Shown: piece after piece, positions 34,928-44,375 of the stretch
How the letters are laid out: the number at the start of each line of letters is the position of its first letter
Position numbering within the stretch: the first letter of the stretch is position 1
Assembly: GCA_030587365.1 (NCBI GenBank)
Contig: JAUQZE010000025.1
Location: 36,919 to 100,918 of the forward strand
Length of the DNA: 64,000 nucleotides
Direction of reading: 5' to 3'
Origin: Candidatus Freyarchaeota archaeon
Lineage (GTDB): Archaea > Asgardarchaeota > Jordiarchaeia > Jordiarchaeales > Jordiarchaeaceae
Made by a program: the position numbers and the translations under genes
The notes under the pieces: model-generated
The model's database searches: none
Told to the model about the DNA's origin: nothing
Seen by the model: only the letters and a program-made list of their open reading frames with translations

Positions 34928-36448
34928 CTAGGTTTCGTACGTCCTGATTGCTTCGGGGATTAGGGGTATCAGGTCTGTTGCTGTTATGTGGAAACCTTTG
35001 TTTTCGACGGCTAAATCTCCGGCTTTTCCGTTGATGAATGCGGAGGCGACGGCTGCTCTGAAAGGTTCAGAGCCTTGGGATAAAAAGGCTGCGCAGATTC
35101 CGCTTAAAACGTCGCCTGTCCCTCCCACGGTCATTCCCGGGTTTCCGGTGGTGTTTATTTTTGTTCTTTTACCATTGGATATGATGTCTTCGTGTGCTTT
35201 GAGGAGTATGGTGACTCCCAGTTCATTCGCCCAGTGTTCAACTATTTTCATTCGGTCTTCTAGCTTCGAGGGTGAGGGAATCTTTTCTCCGGTTAGTTGC
35301 ATGAATTCTCCCTGATGAGGGGTTAGCACGGTTTTCGAGCCGTAGAGTGTTTTGTTATCTTCTCCTAAGATTTTGATTGCGTCCGCGTCCACAAGTAAAG
35401 GCAACTTTTTCTTTTTCACAAGTTGGAAAATTTCGGGAATTGTTTCTCGAGTCTCATCTTGTAATCCAAGTCCGGGGCCCACTGCTATCCCAGTTGCCCA
35501 GTCTTGAATCAGACTGCTTATAACTGGTAGGGCGTCCCTATTTAATACGTCACCTGGAAATTCTCTCACTATTAGGTCGGGGGAGTACCCCCTAATCACT
35601 GGAGCGATTTTTGAAGGGGTTGTTACAATTACAAGATCGACGCCGGTTCTGAGCGCGGAAAGTGCAACAAAGGTGGACGCACCAGAATAGTACCCGCTCC
35701 CGCCGATTACAAGAACTTTGCCAAAATCTCCCTTGTGGGAGTAGGGATCCCTTTTTTTAATTACGGATTTTACGTCACCTGGCCCTGCTATAATCTCAGC
35801 CTCTGGCGGTATACCTATCGGCCATACTTCAAGCTCTCCAGTATAGTCTTTATTCAACAGTCCTGGTTTTGCTTTGTGAAATGTTACTGTAACATCGGCC
35901 TTAACCGCTTTATCATGAACTTTGCCGGTGTCGGGATCCAACCCTGTGGGGATATCTACAGCTATTTTAAATGCGTTCGAAGTGTTGAAAAAGTCAATAG
36001 CTGTAGATAGGGGTTCTTGGATTTTTCCGACAATTCCAGTTCCTAGTATCGCATCAATTACTATATCAGCGTTTTTGATTGTGTCTTTGATTTTTTTAAA
36101 GTCTGAGGAGTCTCTGATCAGGGTTCTCTCTATTGTTAGCATCATTTTTTCTAGGGCGTTCCAGTTTTGCTTGGACTCGGAGGAGCGAATTCTACTAGGG
36201 TCGCCTAGTAGAATTAAATGTACTTTGGCTCCGAGTGAGGCTAGGTGTCTTGCGGCGACAAAGCCGTCTCCGCCGTTATTTCCAGTTCCAGAAAAGATAA
36301 TGATGCCTTTTCCCTCTACTTTTCTTCTTTTTAGTATGCTCTCTACGATTCCTCTTCCAGCGTTTTCCATTAACAACGTTCTGGGGATTCCCAAATATTC
36401 CGAATTTTCATCAGCAATTCTCATATCTTCAGCGGATATAGTTTCCAA
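34928..36448 (-). CDS. nnr: Bifunctional NAD(P)HX epimerase / ADP-dependent dehydratase
   Basis: The 506-residue fusion has N-terminal epimerase motifs (LMENAGRGIVES, GTGNNGGDGFVAARHLA, DAILGTGIVG, VDIPTGLDPDTG). The C-terminal ribokinase-like dehydratase has VIGGSGYYSGA, AVGPGLGLQDET, VDADAIKIL, LTPHQGEFMQL and NTTGNPGMTVGGTGDVLSG. It repairs hydrated NADH and NADPH. Both halves look complete. ATG start at 36448 or the next in-frame ATG (MRIADENSEY). Confidence 0.95.
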   Translation of the reverse strand: METISAEDMRIADENSEYLGIPRTLLMENAGRGIVESILKRRKVEGKGIIIFSGTGNNGGDGFVAARHLASLGAKVHLILLGDPSRIRSSESKQNWNALEKMMLTIERTLIRDSSDFKKIKDTIKNADIVIDAILGTGIVGKIQEPLSTAIDFFNTSNAFKIAVDIPTGLDPDTGKVHDKAVKADVTVTFHKAKPGLLNKDYTGELEVWPIGIPPEAEIIAGPGDVKSVIKKRDPYSHKGDFGKVLVIGGSGYYSGASTFVALSALRTGVDLVIVTTPSKIAPVIRGYSPDLIVREFPGDVLNRDALPVISSLIQDWATGIAVGPGLGLQDETRETIPEIFQLVKKKKLPLLVDADAIKILGEDNKTLYGSKTVLTPHQGEFMQLTGEKIPSPSKLEDRMKIVEHWANELGVTILLKAHEDIISNGKRTKINTTGNPGMTVGGTGDVLSGICAAFLSQGSEPFRAAVASAFINGKAGDLAVENKGFHITATDLIPLIPEAIRTYET

Positions 36449-36711
36449 ATTCTATGCCTCCGCCCTTAATAACTGTTTTATTTTATGTCGACATATATTA
36501 GTCATTATTGCAGAGAATACGGTTCTTTTATATTATTTTCAATTCTAGGTCTTTAATAAATATTTATTAGTTTATTATACTAGTGAAGCGGATTTAAACG
36601 TTTAAAACCTAGTCTTCCACACAATCTTTCATTGAACCAATTCTTTTGCTTTTACCAAAGAGATTTTAAGGTAGTAACAAATGAAAGATTAATACAGGAG
36701 GTTGGTAAGAG

Positions 36712-37011
36712 ATGAAAATTGAAGTTGACGGACATGAAATTGATATTGAGTTTAATCTAATAACACTTGAAAACAAGGTCTTCTACGACGGCAAACTAGT
36801 CTCAGAGAAACTAGTCTCCCCAATTAAACTCGAACACGAATTTAGCGTGGAGGAGAACGGACAAAAGGTAAAATACAGGGTTGAAATTTCGACCAAGATT
36901 AGCTCAAGAGATAGACTTAAAATGATGGTTCCAATCCCTAAAATGCCCAATGTTACAACAGAAATTAAGGTATGGCGTGACAAGAAAATGGTATATCCCC
37001 AAAAGAAGTGA
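36712..37011 (+). CDS. Small beta-rich protein, unknown
   Basis: In this 99-residue protein, alternating strands (MKIEVDGHEIDIEFN, NKVFYDGKLVSEKLV, KVKYRVEISTKI, TTEIKVWRDKKMVY) suggest a beta-sandwich similar in rhythm to FAIM1-like domains. That resemblance is weak. The strong GGAGG Shine-Dalgarno 11 bases before the ATG supports it. It stands alone with its own promoter region. No function is assigned. Confidence 0.6.
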   Translation: MKIEVDGHEIDIEFNLITLENKVFYDGKLVSEKLVSPIKLEHEFSVEENGQKVKYRVEISTKISSRDRLKMMVPIPKMPNVTTEIKVWRDKKMVYPQKK

Positions 37012-37096
37012 TTTCGATTTATTAAAAGCTTTTTTTTAATTTAAATGTTGGACCCATACTCAAAAGCTTTTTATTCTTTAAGGGTATTTTTTCATT

Positions 37097-37723
37097 ATGC
37101 TATCAAAACTATCATTAGCGTTAAAGAAAGCAAAGGCACGCATTAAAACTCCCAAGTTTGAATGTAAACAGTGCGGAGTATGCTGTGTGAAATATGTTAT
37201 ATGTGTAACTCATAAAGATGCTTTTCGAGTAGCAAAACAAACCGGATTGGATCCTCATGAATTTCTAAACTGCACAATTCCTGAAAAAGGCGTCGAAGAA
37301 TCTTTCAAGGGTGTTCCGAGATTCACAGGACAAGACGGAAAACAGTGGATACTGTGCTTCAAAGAGAACGAGAAGACTAACGGTTGTTACTTTAACAATT
37401 CCGGGCCTTGCTCAATTTATCCAGTCAGACCGTATGTATGCCACGCGTTTCCCTTTCTTTGGCACGGGGAAAACAGTAACCCTAGATTCACATTTAACAC
37501 GGACTCTTTAGAGTTTTGTAAGGGCGTTGTAGGAGCAAAGGAGAACAAGTTCCCCTTTGATGCCGTAGCAGAGGATATGAAAATATCAGAAAAAGAGGAC
37601 AAAGAATACGCTAAAATTGTTAAGGAATGGAACGACCGCGTGGAAAAAAAAGAAATAGAATCCCCTTCATTACAAAAGTTCATCGACTTTATTATGAAAA
37701 AAGCTTCAGATGAAAGAAATTGA
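37097..37723 (+). CDS. YkgJ-family cysteine-cluster protein
   Basis: The 208-residue protein has the YkgJ signature: CKQCGVCC near residue 25-32, then CSIYPVRPYVCHAFPF around 115-130, and further cysteines in NGCYF and LEFCKG. Family members are thought to bind zinc or an iron-sulfur cluster, and function is unproven. Its stop overlaps the start of the agmatinase gene (TTGA), so the two are cotranscribed. Confidence 0.88.
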   Translation: MLSKLSLALKKAKARIKTPKFECKQCGVCCVKYVICVTHKDAFRVAKQTGLDPHEFLNCTIPEKGVEESFKGVPRFTGQDGKQWILCFKENEKTNGCYFNNSGPCSIYPVRPYVCHAFPFLWHGENSNPRFTFNTDSLEFCKGVVGAKENKFPFDAVAEDMKISEKEDKEYAKIVKEWNDRVEKKEIESPSLQKFIDFIMKKASDERN

Positions 37724-38583
37724 CCTATAGAGAATTATATCTTAATCCTCAGAACATCTTCTTGGGACGGACAACACCCTACGAGGAAGCTGATTTTGCA
37801 TTATTTGGAGTCCCCTTTGATGGGACTTCCTCTTATTTGCCCGGGGCAAGATTTGGTCCTTCAGTCATTAGAGAGGCTTCAGGTAATCTGGAATCATTCA
37901 GTCTAAGAAGTCTTAAGGACGCAGAGGATGCCAAAGTCTGTGATTTGGGAGACATTGCCGTGGTTCAAGGTGATGTTCACCAGACAGTGGATCGAGTGGA
38001 AAAAGTAGTAATAGAATTAAACCAAGACCACAAAAAAATCATAATGCTGGGAGGCGAACACACCATGACACTAGGGGTTATAAGGGGATTAGGAAGGAAC
38101 GTGGGAATAATAGATTTTGACGCGCATATGGATTTGAGAAGCGAATATTTGGACCAGCAACTAACTCATGCAACATTTATGAGGAAGATACTTGATGAGG
38201 GCTCGGAAATTCTTCAAGTAGGGATAAGATCAATTTGCAGAGAGGAATACGAATTTGCTTCTCAGAAAAATTGGAATTATGTTACATCTCTCGAAATTCA
38301 GAAAGAGGGAATAAAAAAAGCTGCGGATAAGATAAAAGAGTTCCAATCAGAAAGAGAACGCACCTACTTAACCATAGATATGGATGTCCTTGACCCCGCT
38401 TATGCCCCTAATGTGGGAAACCCTGAACCCGGAGGACTAACCTCATCTCAATTGATTGATTTATTAGAAGTTTGTGATAAAGTCGTAGGGTTCGATGTTG
38501 TAGAGGTAACACATGGTGGACGAATCACCGCTATCGCTGCAGCAAAAATAATTTTGGAGCTACTATGCCTAATTAAAGTCTGA
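37720..38583 (+). CDS. speB: Agmatinase / ureohydrolase
   Basis: This 287-residue arginase-fold enzyme has all manganese ligands visible: GGEHTM, DAHMD and DMDVLDPAYAP. It also has the N-terminal GVPFDGTSSYLPGARFGPSVIREAS and C-terminal EVTHGGRITAIAAAKI. It probably cleaves agmatine to putrescine and urea in polyamine synthesis. A relative acting on another guanidine compound is possible. TTG start overlaps the previous stop by four bases. Confidence 0.9.
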   Translation: MTYRELYLNPQNIFLGRTTPYEEADFALFGVPFDGTSSYLPGARFGPSVIREASGNLESFSLRSLKDAEDAKVCDLGDIAVVQGDVHQTVDRVEKVVIELNQDHKKIIMLGGEHTMTLGVIRGLGRNVGIIDFDAHMDLRSEYLDQQLTHATFMRKILDEGSEILQVGIRSICREEYEFASQKNWNYVTSLEIQKEGIKKAADKIKEFQSERERTYLTIDMDVLDPAYAPNVGNPEPGGLTSSQLIDLLEVCDKVVGFDVVEVTHGGRITAIAAAKIILELLCLIKV

Positions 38584-38621
38584 ACACTGCCCCTAATTTA
38601 ATCTACAATAAGTTGCTTAAT

Positions 38622-39413
38622 TTATGTCTGAATTTCCTCTAGTGGCTTCATAAATCCAACATTTTTGTGTCTTAGGTAGACTCGGGGTATATTGACTTTT
38701 TTCGCCAATCTTAGAAGAAGTTCTACGCTGGGCGATTTTATTATTTTCAATTCATCACTAAAAGCGTTTGTCGGCTCAAATTGTTGCAGGGTGTAACTCG
38801 CCTCTTTATTTTCCGCTTTGGGGATGTATCCAAGGTTCCTCAAAACGTCTCCTATGTTTTCATAGTATCTTTCTTCAGCGTTTAATGTGGGAATAACAGC
38901 GGTTCTCAAATCCGCGTAGGAATGGCTCTCAAAAACAATCTTTATGGTCAGTATGAGGTTTTCAATTATCTTTTCACCATCGTTTATTCCCGCTAATTTG
39001 CTATACAGCTCAGGGTCATTAAAAGGTGCCTTAACATCAATAGAAACCAAGTCTGTATTATTTACAACTTCCTTTACATTTTCGGGGAAAAATCCATTTG
39101 TATCAAATCCGAAGGAGAGCTTCTTCTTTCTACAAAAATTGGCAATTTCTATAAGGATATCGGGATAAAGGGTTGGTTCCCCACCAGAAACTTTAACCGC
39201 TTCTATAAATGAACTGGCTTTTTCGATTCTTTCAAAAACTCTGGACAATTCCACCTCTTGATCTGGATTTACTTCTATCATGCGCCAATTATGACACATG
39301 GGACATTGAAATTGACAGCCCGCCACGAAAATAACCATAGCAGGTTTCTGAGGATAGTCAATAGTGCTCAGATCCAAAATTCCATAAACATACGCTTTCA
39401 CCAAAACCACCAA
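38622..39413 (-). CDS. Radical SAM protein, NrdG2-like activating enzyme
   Basis: The 263-residue protein has the CxxxCxxC cluster as CQFQCPMC (Cys33, Cys37, Cys40) after the characteristic opening YGILDLSTIDYPQKPAMVIFVAGC. AVKVSGGEPTLYPD, the SAM-binding motif and FGFDTNGFFPE follow. This belongs to the anaerobic ribonucleotide reductase activase group (TIGR02495-like). It would generate a glycyl radical on NrdD, which is not in this window, so the target is uncertain. Confidence 0.87.
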   Translation of the reverse strand: MVVLVKAYVYGILDLSTIDYPQKPAMVIFVAGCQFQCPMCHNWRMIEVNPDQEVELSRVFERIEKASSFIEAVKVSGGEPTLYPDILIEIANFCRKKKLSFGFDTNGFFPENVKEVVNNTDLVSIDVKAPFNDPELYSKLAGINDGEKIIENLILTIKIVFESHSYADLRTAVIPTLNAEERYYENIGDVLRNLGYIPKAENKEASYTLQQFEPTNAFSDELKIIKSPSVELLLRLAKKVNIPRVYLRHKNVGFMKPLEEIQT

Positions 39414-39540
39414 TTAGAAACAGATACACAGAAAGATTCTTTAAGAACATAAAACATTTCTAAACAACTAATTTATACCAAGTATTTAAATATAATATAT
39501 TATTGTTTATTAAAAAACGAAGAAAAGGGGCTCATCGAAT

Positions 39541-39966
39541 ATGGAGAGACGCAAAAATTCATCCCAAGCATCACAGTTTACAACGATAAACGCGAAAAAT
39601 CAAATCACACTTCCCCAAGAAATTTGTGAGATGCTCAATATCAAAGAAGGCACCCGATTTTTAGTGATAGCGGATAAACCAAAATCCAGAATTACACTCT
39701 ACCCAGTAATTCTTGGAAAAGAGAAATTCGCCGAGCTACACATGAAACTTAGGAACCTCCCAGGGGTTTTGGGTAAAGTAGCAACCGAGCTGGGAAAAAT
39801 CAACATCAACATCGAATCCAGTATAGTCCCTCCAAGCGTTAAGAAAATAAGCGATTTTCACGCTGTAATCAACCTCACGGAATGCAAACTCTCAATAGTA
39901 GAAGTAGAAGAAAGACTCAGGAAGCTCGAAAACACCATCGAAGCCGAAATTATACCAATCGAATAA
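39541..39966 (+). CDS. AbrB-ACT transcription regulator
   Basis: The 141-residue protein has an N-terminal AbrB/SpoVT domain (about 12-58: FTTINAKNQITLPQEICEMLNIKEGTRFLVIAD). A C-terminal ACT domain follows (about 60-138: FAELHMKLRNLPGVLGKVATELGKININIESSIV). ACT domains bind amino acids or related ligands, so this looks like a small metabolite-sensing DNA-binding protein. Target genes are unknown. It is the second AbrB fusion in the window. Confidence 0.82.
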   Translation: MERRKNSSQASQFTTINAKNQITLPQEICEMLNIKEGTRFLVIADKPKSRITLYPVILGKEKFAELHMKLRNLPGVLGKVATELGKININIESSIVPPSVKKISDFHAVINLTECKLSIVEVEERLRKLENTIEAEIIPIE

Positions 39967-40072
39967 CACGAGAATCTTAAAACCAGAAAATACGGAGTTC
40001 TTATTGATTAAAATAGTAGTGCCTGTTTAAAAAATCGAACCAATGCTTTTATGTTATTTATTGGTGATATTA

Positions 40073-40798
40073 TTGAAATCAAAAAAACGCAAGTATGAGG
40101 ATGAACTTGTTCCCATAAATCCAAGCGAATTTGATAGCGTTCTCTCAGTGGAACATAGGAACACCGGAATATTGCTGGGTTTTGCGATTACTGCTTTGGC
40201 TTTGATAATATCCTTTTTCTTCGCCTATAATCATTCCATTCTAGATATAACTATCGTGACTGTTGCATTATCTTCTTCTGTTTCGTTCTTTGTTTATTCT
40301 CTTAGGACGCGTGTACTTGCTCTTTATCTTACTCATCATGAGTCAATACACACGGATAGAACGTTTCTAAGAGATATTTGGAGATTAACTCTTACTGCGG
40401 ATGCTTCTAACGAGGCTGGATTGGCGTTAATTCTAGTTGCGATTTTTCTTTTTCTGATGATAATTGAATTGGTGATTCCCGCAGTTGTTATGATGGTGAT
40501 TTTGAATCTTCTTTTTAGTAGGTGGAGTTTTCAGAAAATGTCAATGAGTGTGAAGGAGAAATTCAAGGCTAGGCCGCATACTAGGGCTTTAATATCAAGA
40601 TTTAGGGATTTTACTAGGTTTATGATTGTGTTTACCAGAGTTTGGATCCCGGTCTTTATGACGGTATATTACCTGCTTTCGGAGTACTTTGTAATTTTAT
40701 CTCCGTATGACCCTTACTGGATTCTATTATTTTTAGTTGGAACAGGTCTCTCGATTGTTTATGTTGAAAAAACAGAGGAAGAAATTTCAATCATATGA
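40073..40798 (+). CDS. Multi-pass membrane protein, unknown
   Basis: The frame is open from 40043, but the TTG at 40073 behind GGTGAT gives a sensible cytoplasmic start (KSKKRKYEDELVP). About six hydrophobic segments follow, grouped as 33-55, 58-78, 118-150 (two close helices), 190-212 and 218-235. A basic loop (FSRWSFQKMSMSVKEKFKARPHTR) lies between. No transporter signature is recognised. Confidence 0.6.
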   Translation: MKSKKRKYEDELVPINPSEFDSVLSVEHRNTGILLGFAITALALIISFFFAYNHSILDITIVTVALSSSVSFFVYSLRTRVLALYLTHHESIHTDRTFLRDIWRLTLTADASNEAGLALILVAIFLFLMIIELVIPAVVMMVILNLLFSRWSFQKMSMSVKEKFKARPHTRALISRFRDFTRFMIVFTRVWIPVFMTVYYLLSEYFVILSPYDPYWILLFLVGTGLSIVYVEKTEEEISII

Positions 40799-40907
40799 AA
40801 CATCACTCAAAAGTTTAGTTTTCTTTCTACGTCTTCCGTCTGAGAATACTTCGACTTCTGAACGGGTAGAAGAATCTTCTGTAGAAGAGGATTATAAGTT
40901 AGAATAG
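40761..40907 (+). CDS. Possible 48-residue overlapping small protein
   Basis: An ATG at 40761 in the +1 frame overlaps the end of the membrane protein gene. It gives a short basic, hydrophobic and then acidic peptide (start MLKKQRKKFQSYE, end EESSVEEDYKLE). It could be a real overlapping gene, a frameshifted extension of the membrane protein, or chance. Confidence 0.25.
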   Translation: MLKKQRKKFQSYETSLKSLVFFLRLPSENTSTSERVEESSVEEDYKLE

Positions 40908-40942
40908 AATACAATCAACTTCGATAGAATTTTAGATTATTT

Positions 40943-41596
40943 TTACTTTTTAGGTCTAGAGAATATTAACTCGGTCTTGTGAAGTACTTCGAATGTTTTT
41001 GTGTGGTTACCATGTTGGACGAATTTTTTTACATCTTCGATTTCATCTAAATCGAGGGATACTCTTGGTGAATTGTAAATTTCGGGTTCTATGTTTGTTT
41101 TTCGTGATTCCTCAAGATGCGCTTGAAAACTGTTTTTTCCAAATTTTGGTTCTATGATTTGGGGTGGGGATCTGTAAAGGATGTTTGTTCCTCCGGTTAG
41201 GGAGGGCGAGAGGATTATAGTGGGTTTTGATTTTCCTTTTGAGATTATTGTGTCGATGTCTTGGGGTTTGATTAATGGTAGGTCGGCTGGAATAACGAGT
41301 GTAGCTTCAGCGTTCATATTTATGCTGTATTCGGTGGCTTCGATTATTGCTTGGTTTATTCCTCGGGGTCTATCCTCAAGCAGTAGAGTGGTATTTTTTG
41401 GGAGAATGCTTTCTATCTCTCTATCGGAAGTTACTACGATAAGGTGGCTTACTTTTTTTGAGGAGGATACCGCTGAGACAACATCGGAAAGCATAGCCAC
41501 CACTAAGCGTTTCCTTAGGTCTTCCGAGATTTCGTTTGCTAGGCGTGACTTGGATTCTGTTAAGCCTTTGAAAGGAATTATGACGTATACTCTCAA
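40943..41596 (-). CDS. cofC: 2-phospho-L-lactate guanylyltransferase
   Basis: In this 217-residue nucleotidyltransferase, IIPFKGLTESKSRLA is the nucleotide-binding start. RGINQAIIEATEYS, ATLVIPADLPLIKPQDI and SPSLTGGTNILYRSPP are typical of CofC. It activates 2-phospholactate (or phosphoenolpyruvate in some lineages) with GTP for F420 synthesis. It is the last gene of the local F420 cluster on this strand. Confidence 0.92.
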   Translation of the reverse strand: MRVYVIIPFKGLTESKSRLANEISEDLRKRLVVAMLSDVVSAVSSSKKVSHLIVVTSDREIESILPKNTTLLLEDRPRGINQAIIEATEYSINMNAEATLVIPADLPLIKPQDIDTIISKGKSKPTIILSPSLTGGTNILYRSPPQIIEPKFGKNSFQAHLEESRKTNIEPEIYNSPRVSLDLDEIEDVKKFVQHGNHTKTFEVLHKTELIFSRPKK

Positions 41597-41667
41597 GGTC
41601 TTTCCTCTGGAGGGGGATTCTGTGGATTCTGTGTATAGCTTATTTAAATTACTTGTTAAGAGATTTT

Positions 41668-42444
41668 CTACCTCATTTTTTGCAGGGCTTTTTCAACCTC
41701 TATCGCAAGTTTTCCAACCAATTTGGGGTCGTTAAGGGTGTATCTCGCAACAGAGACTGCTTGCGCCCCCGTCTTAAGCATTTTTAGAGCGCTATCTAAG
41801 CTTTTGATTGAATTGTTACCAATTAAAAATGTTTCAGTTTTATTTGAAACTCTTCTAATGGTCTCTAAATCTGCCTCTGGATAACCGGGTTTCATAGCGT
41901 CGATATGAAAGGCGTCGACTCCAAGCGACTCCAAGGTTTTAGCTAGTGCTACGTCGTCAACCACATTTGCCCGCCACTTTACGATCAATGAAACCTTCAA
42001 TATTTCTCTCAAACTTTTAATCCATTCTTCGAGTTTTTCAGGATCGAAGAGCAGAGCTTCACCCCCACCCACCTGCGTAATTTCCGTTTGTCTACAATGA
42101 GCATTTAGCTCAAAGGCTTTCGCACCACTATTTTGTACAATTTCCCCTGCTCTAAGTAACCCTTCCTGTGTAGCCACCCTCACGTTAACCGCTACCGGGG
42201 CGCCTCCTTTTTTTGCTTTTGCAACCTCACGAGCCAAAAAATTTTCCAGATTACCCAACTCCACGTGAAACTCGCTCCTACCCCTGGCCTTTATTTTGAG
42301 GCCCGCACTAATTGTTTCAGCGTCGAAGTTTATGCCGCCGATTATAACCATTCCCGCTCCCGCTTTAGCAGCCTCAAAACAGAATTCGCCATCACAGATA
42401 CCGGCCATCGCTGCTAAAATTACAGGGTTTCTAACGCTAATCAT
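41668..42444 (-). CDS. FMN TIM-barrel protein, dihydrouridine-synthase-like
   Basis: The 258-residue protein has ILAAMAGICDGEFCFEAAKAGAGMVIIGG at the start, AFELNAHCRQTEITQVGGGEALL and VKWRANVVDDVALAKTLESLGVDAFHIDA, which match the DUS/MJ0144-like archaeal family. The HCRQ element keeps the cysteine seen in dihydrouridine synthases. The gene overlaps cofD by four bases. A role in tRNA modification is the usual guess, and the repeated link with F420 genes may mean otherwise. Confidence 0.75.
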   Translation of the reverse strand: MISVRNPVILAAMAGICDGEFCFEAAKAGAGMVIIGGINFDAETISAGLKIKARGRSEFHVELGNLENFLAREVAKAKKGGAPVAVNVRVATQEGLLRAGEIVQNSGAKAFELNAHCRQTEITQVGGGEALLFDPEKLEEWIKSLREILKVSLIVKWRANVVDDVALAKTLESLGVDAFHIDAMKPGYPEADLETIRRVSNKTETFLIGNNSIKSLDSALKMLKTGAQAVSVARYTLNDPKLVGKLAIEVEKALQKMR

Positions 42445-43373
42445 TTTTCAGCCCCTAATCTTTTAATGACAAGCTTGGCGAGATTCATTTTGTCCTCTTC
42501 ATTCCTCATGATAATATTGGTACAAAAAACTTTGATGCCCAGCGTCTTGATGCTTTCAGTAAGAGCCTCATCGCAGTTATCTATAAATATTTCATCTATA
42601 AGACCTTGATAAATACTAGCGACACCGAAAGAAGACACTTCCACGCCTATTCCTCTCAGCAGATTCCCAGCTGGTCCGCTAATCGGTTCACTGCTCACTA
42701 TGGGACTGATACAAATTTTTTTAACATTAACATCCTCTAGGGTTTCCCTTATACTGGGTACACCAAGAATTGGACCTATGCTGGTGACGGGATTGCTGGG
42801 ACCAATTATTACCCCATCAGCTTTGTTTATTGATTCAATTACTCCTGGAGCTGGTTTGGCTTCTTTTATTCCCTCAAATTTTACGCCTAAAACCTTATCT
42901 TTTCCTTTTCTCTTAACCCAGAATTCTTGGAAGGGAAAGGTTCCTTTTTCGGTTTTTACAAAGGTGCTAACTTTCTCGTTGGACATCGGCAGAATTTTCA
43001 CTTTTATATTGAGGGTATGACACAGAGAAGCAGTGGCTTCTGTTAGGGTGTATCCTTTCTTAATTAACATTGTTCTGTGGAAATGGGTTGCCAGATCTCG
43101 GTCTCCTACAGAAAACCAGTCTTCGTATCCGTATCTTTTAATCATGTTTAGGAAGTGGAAGGTGTCTCCTTTTATTCCCCAAAACTTGTTTTCGTCGAGA
43201 AGACCCGCTAGGAGGTAGATAGACGTGTCGAGATCCGGGCTAACGTATAGGCCTAGCCATTCAAAGTCATCAGCGGTATTAACTACAATTGTTGTTTCCT
43301 CAGGTTTTATGAGATTAAGAAGTCCCTGAACAAGTTTAAGGCTGCCTGTTCCCCCGGACAATACAGTTATCAT
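42441..43373 (-). CDS. cofD: 2-phospho-L-lactate transferase
   Basis: The 310-residue enzyme opens with VLSGGTGSLKLVQGL and has VVNTADDFEWLGLYVSPDLDTSIYLLAGLLD, GVIIGPSNPVTSIGPILGVP and SPIVSSEPISGPAGNLLRGIG. These are hallmark CofD motifs for binding the GDP-activated lactyl donor and Fo. It makes F420-0. The gap to cofE is 18 bases, and the next gene overlaps by four. Confidence 0.95.
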   Translation of the reverse strand: MITVLSGGTGSLKLVQGLLNLIKPEETTIVVNTADDFEWLGLYVSPDLDTSIYLLAGLLDENKFWGIKGDTFHFLNMIKRYGYEDWFSVGDRDLATHFHRTMLIKKGYTLTEATASLCHTLNIKVKILPMSNEKVSTFVKTEKGTFPFQEFWVKRKGKDKVLGVKFEGIKEAKPAPGVIESINKADGVIIGPSNPVTSIGPILGVPSIRETLEDVNVKKICISPIVSSEPISGPAGNLLRGIGVEVSSFGVASIYQGLIDEIFIDNCDEALTESIKTLGIKVFCTNIIMRNEEDKMNLAKLVIKRLGAEK

Positions 43374-43391
43374 CGTTTCACTCTCTGTGAT

Positions 43392-44138
43392 TTATCGGAA
43401 CATGTCTTTTTCGGGGCTTCTCATTAAATCTTTGACGCTTCCTTCACCCTCAATATAGTTGAACCCTCTTATTATGACAACGGGGATTCCCTCATCAGCC
43501 TCCCCCATTATAAGCTCCGCAGCAGAAGCCAGTTCATCTGCAATGCCAACTATAGTGGATTTTAACACGTAACCGAATAAATCCACATCGCCCCGTCTGT
43601 CCCAAAGAGGCTTCATTCCAGACACACCTAAAGCAACATTTATTGCTCCCTCTCTAAAGGGTCTACCGTGAGTGTCTGAAATTATCACCGCAACCTTAAC
43701 TCCAGTCAATCTTTCCAGTTCAGTCCTTATTTCCCTAGCGGATTTTTCGGGGTCCTTAGGCAGAAGAGTGACAAAATTCTCGCCGGGCATGTTTGATTTG
43801 TCTACGCCGGAGTTTGCACAAATAAAACCATGCTTGGTTTCTGTGATGATAGCGTACTCCATTCTAACAATTTGTCTTGCCTCCCTAAAAATAACCTCGA
43901 CCTGACGGGGATCCTTTTCGAACTTCTCACCAGTTCGTATAGCCAAATCCGAAGGGATCACCGTATTAAGATCCACCACGCTGCCCTCCGCTCTAGAAAC
44001 TATAGTTTGAGCAATAACGAAAATATCCTTGTTTTTTATTTCTATTCCTTGAGCTTCAGCGGCTTCCACAATTAGTTTTGGAATGTTGTCGCCTTCACGA
44101 ATTATGGGAATTTCTTTAAGGCCTATTATTTGAATCAT
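43392..44138 (-). CDS. cofE: F420-0:gamma-L-glutamate ligase
   Basis: The 248-residue enzyme has FVIAQTIVSRAEGSVVDL, TKHGFICANSGVDKSNMPGE, VAVIISDTHGRPFREGAINVALG and GIADELASAAELIMGEADEGIPVVIIRG, all characteristic of CofE. It adds glutamates to F420-0. It is first in the cofE-cofD-DUS-like-cofC cluster. Confidence 0.95.
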   Translation of the reverse strand: MIQIIGLKEIPIIREGDNIPKLIVEAAEAQGIEIKNKDIFVIAQTIVSRAEGSVVDLNTVIPSDLAIRTGEKFEKDPRQVEVIFREARQIVRMEYAIITETKHGFICANSGVDKSNMPGENFVTLLPKDPEKSAREIRTELERLTGVKVAVIISDTHGRPFREGAINVALGVSGMKPLWDRRGDVDLFGYVLKSTIVGIADELASAAELIMGEADEGIPVVIIRGFNYIEGEGSVKDLMRSPEKDMFR

Positions 44139-44375
44139 GATTTCATTCCTCTAAACCCCGAAGTATTAGATGAAAAATATGGTATTTAACTAAACTGTTA
44201 GAAGAGATAACCAACTTTTAAGGGTTATAATATTTTAAGAATGGATTTAGGGAGCCTCTTATAAAAACTCTTTGCTATAAAAAAATGGACTTGATTTCAA
44301 AAAGAATTATAAGAATTGCATTTATTGTCTGACGCGTTAATTAGGGAAGCAAAACCAGAAAGTTTAACGCATTTT

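Noticed and set aside
34986..35315. Long frames opposite real genes, such as those inside nnr, pantoate kinase and kor genes
   Set aside because: They lack ribosome sites and family motifs, and the opposing frames encode complete recognised enzymes.
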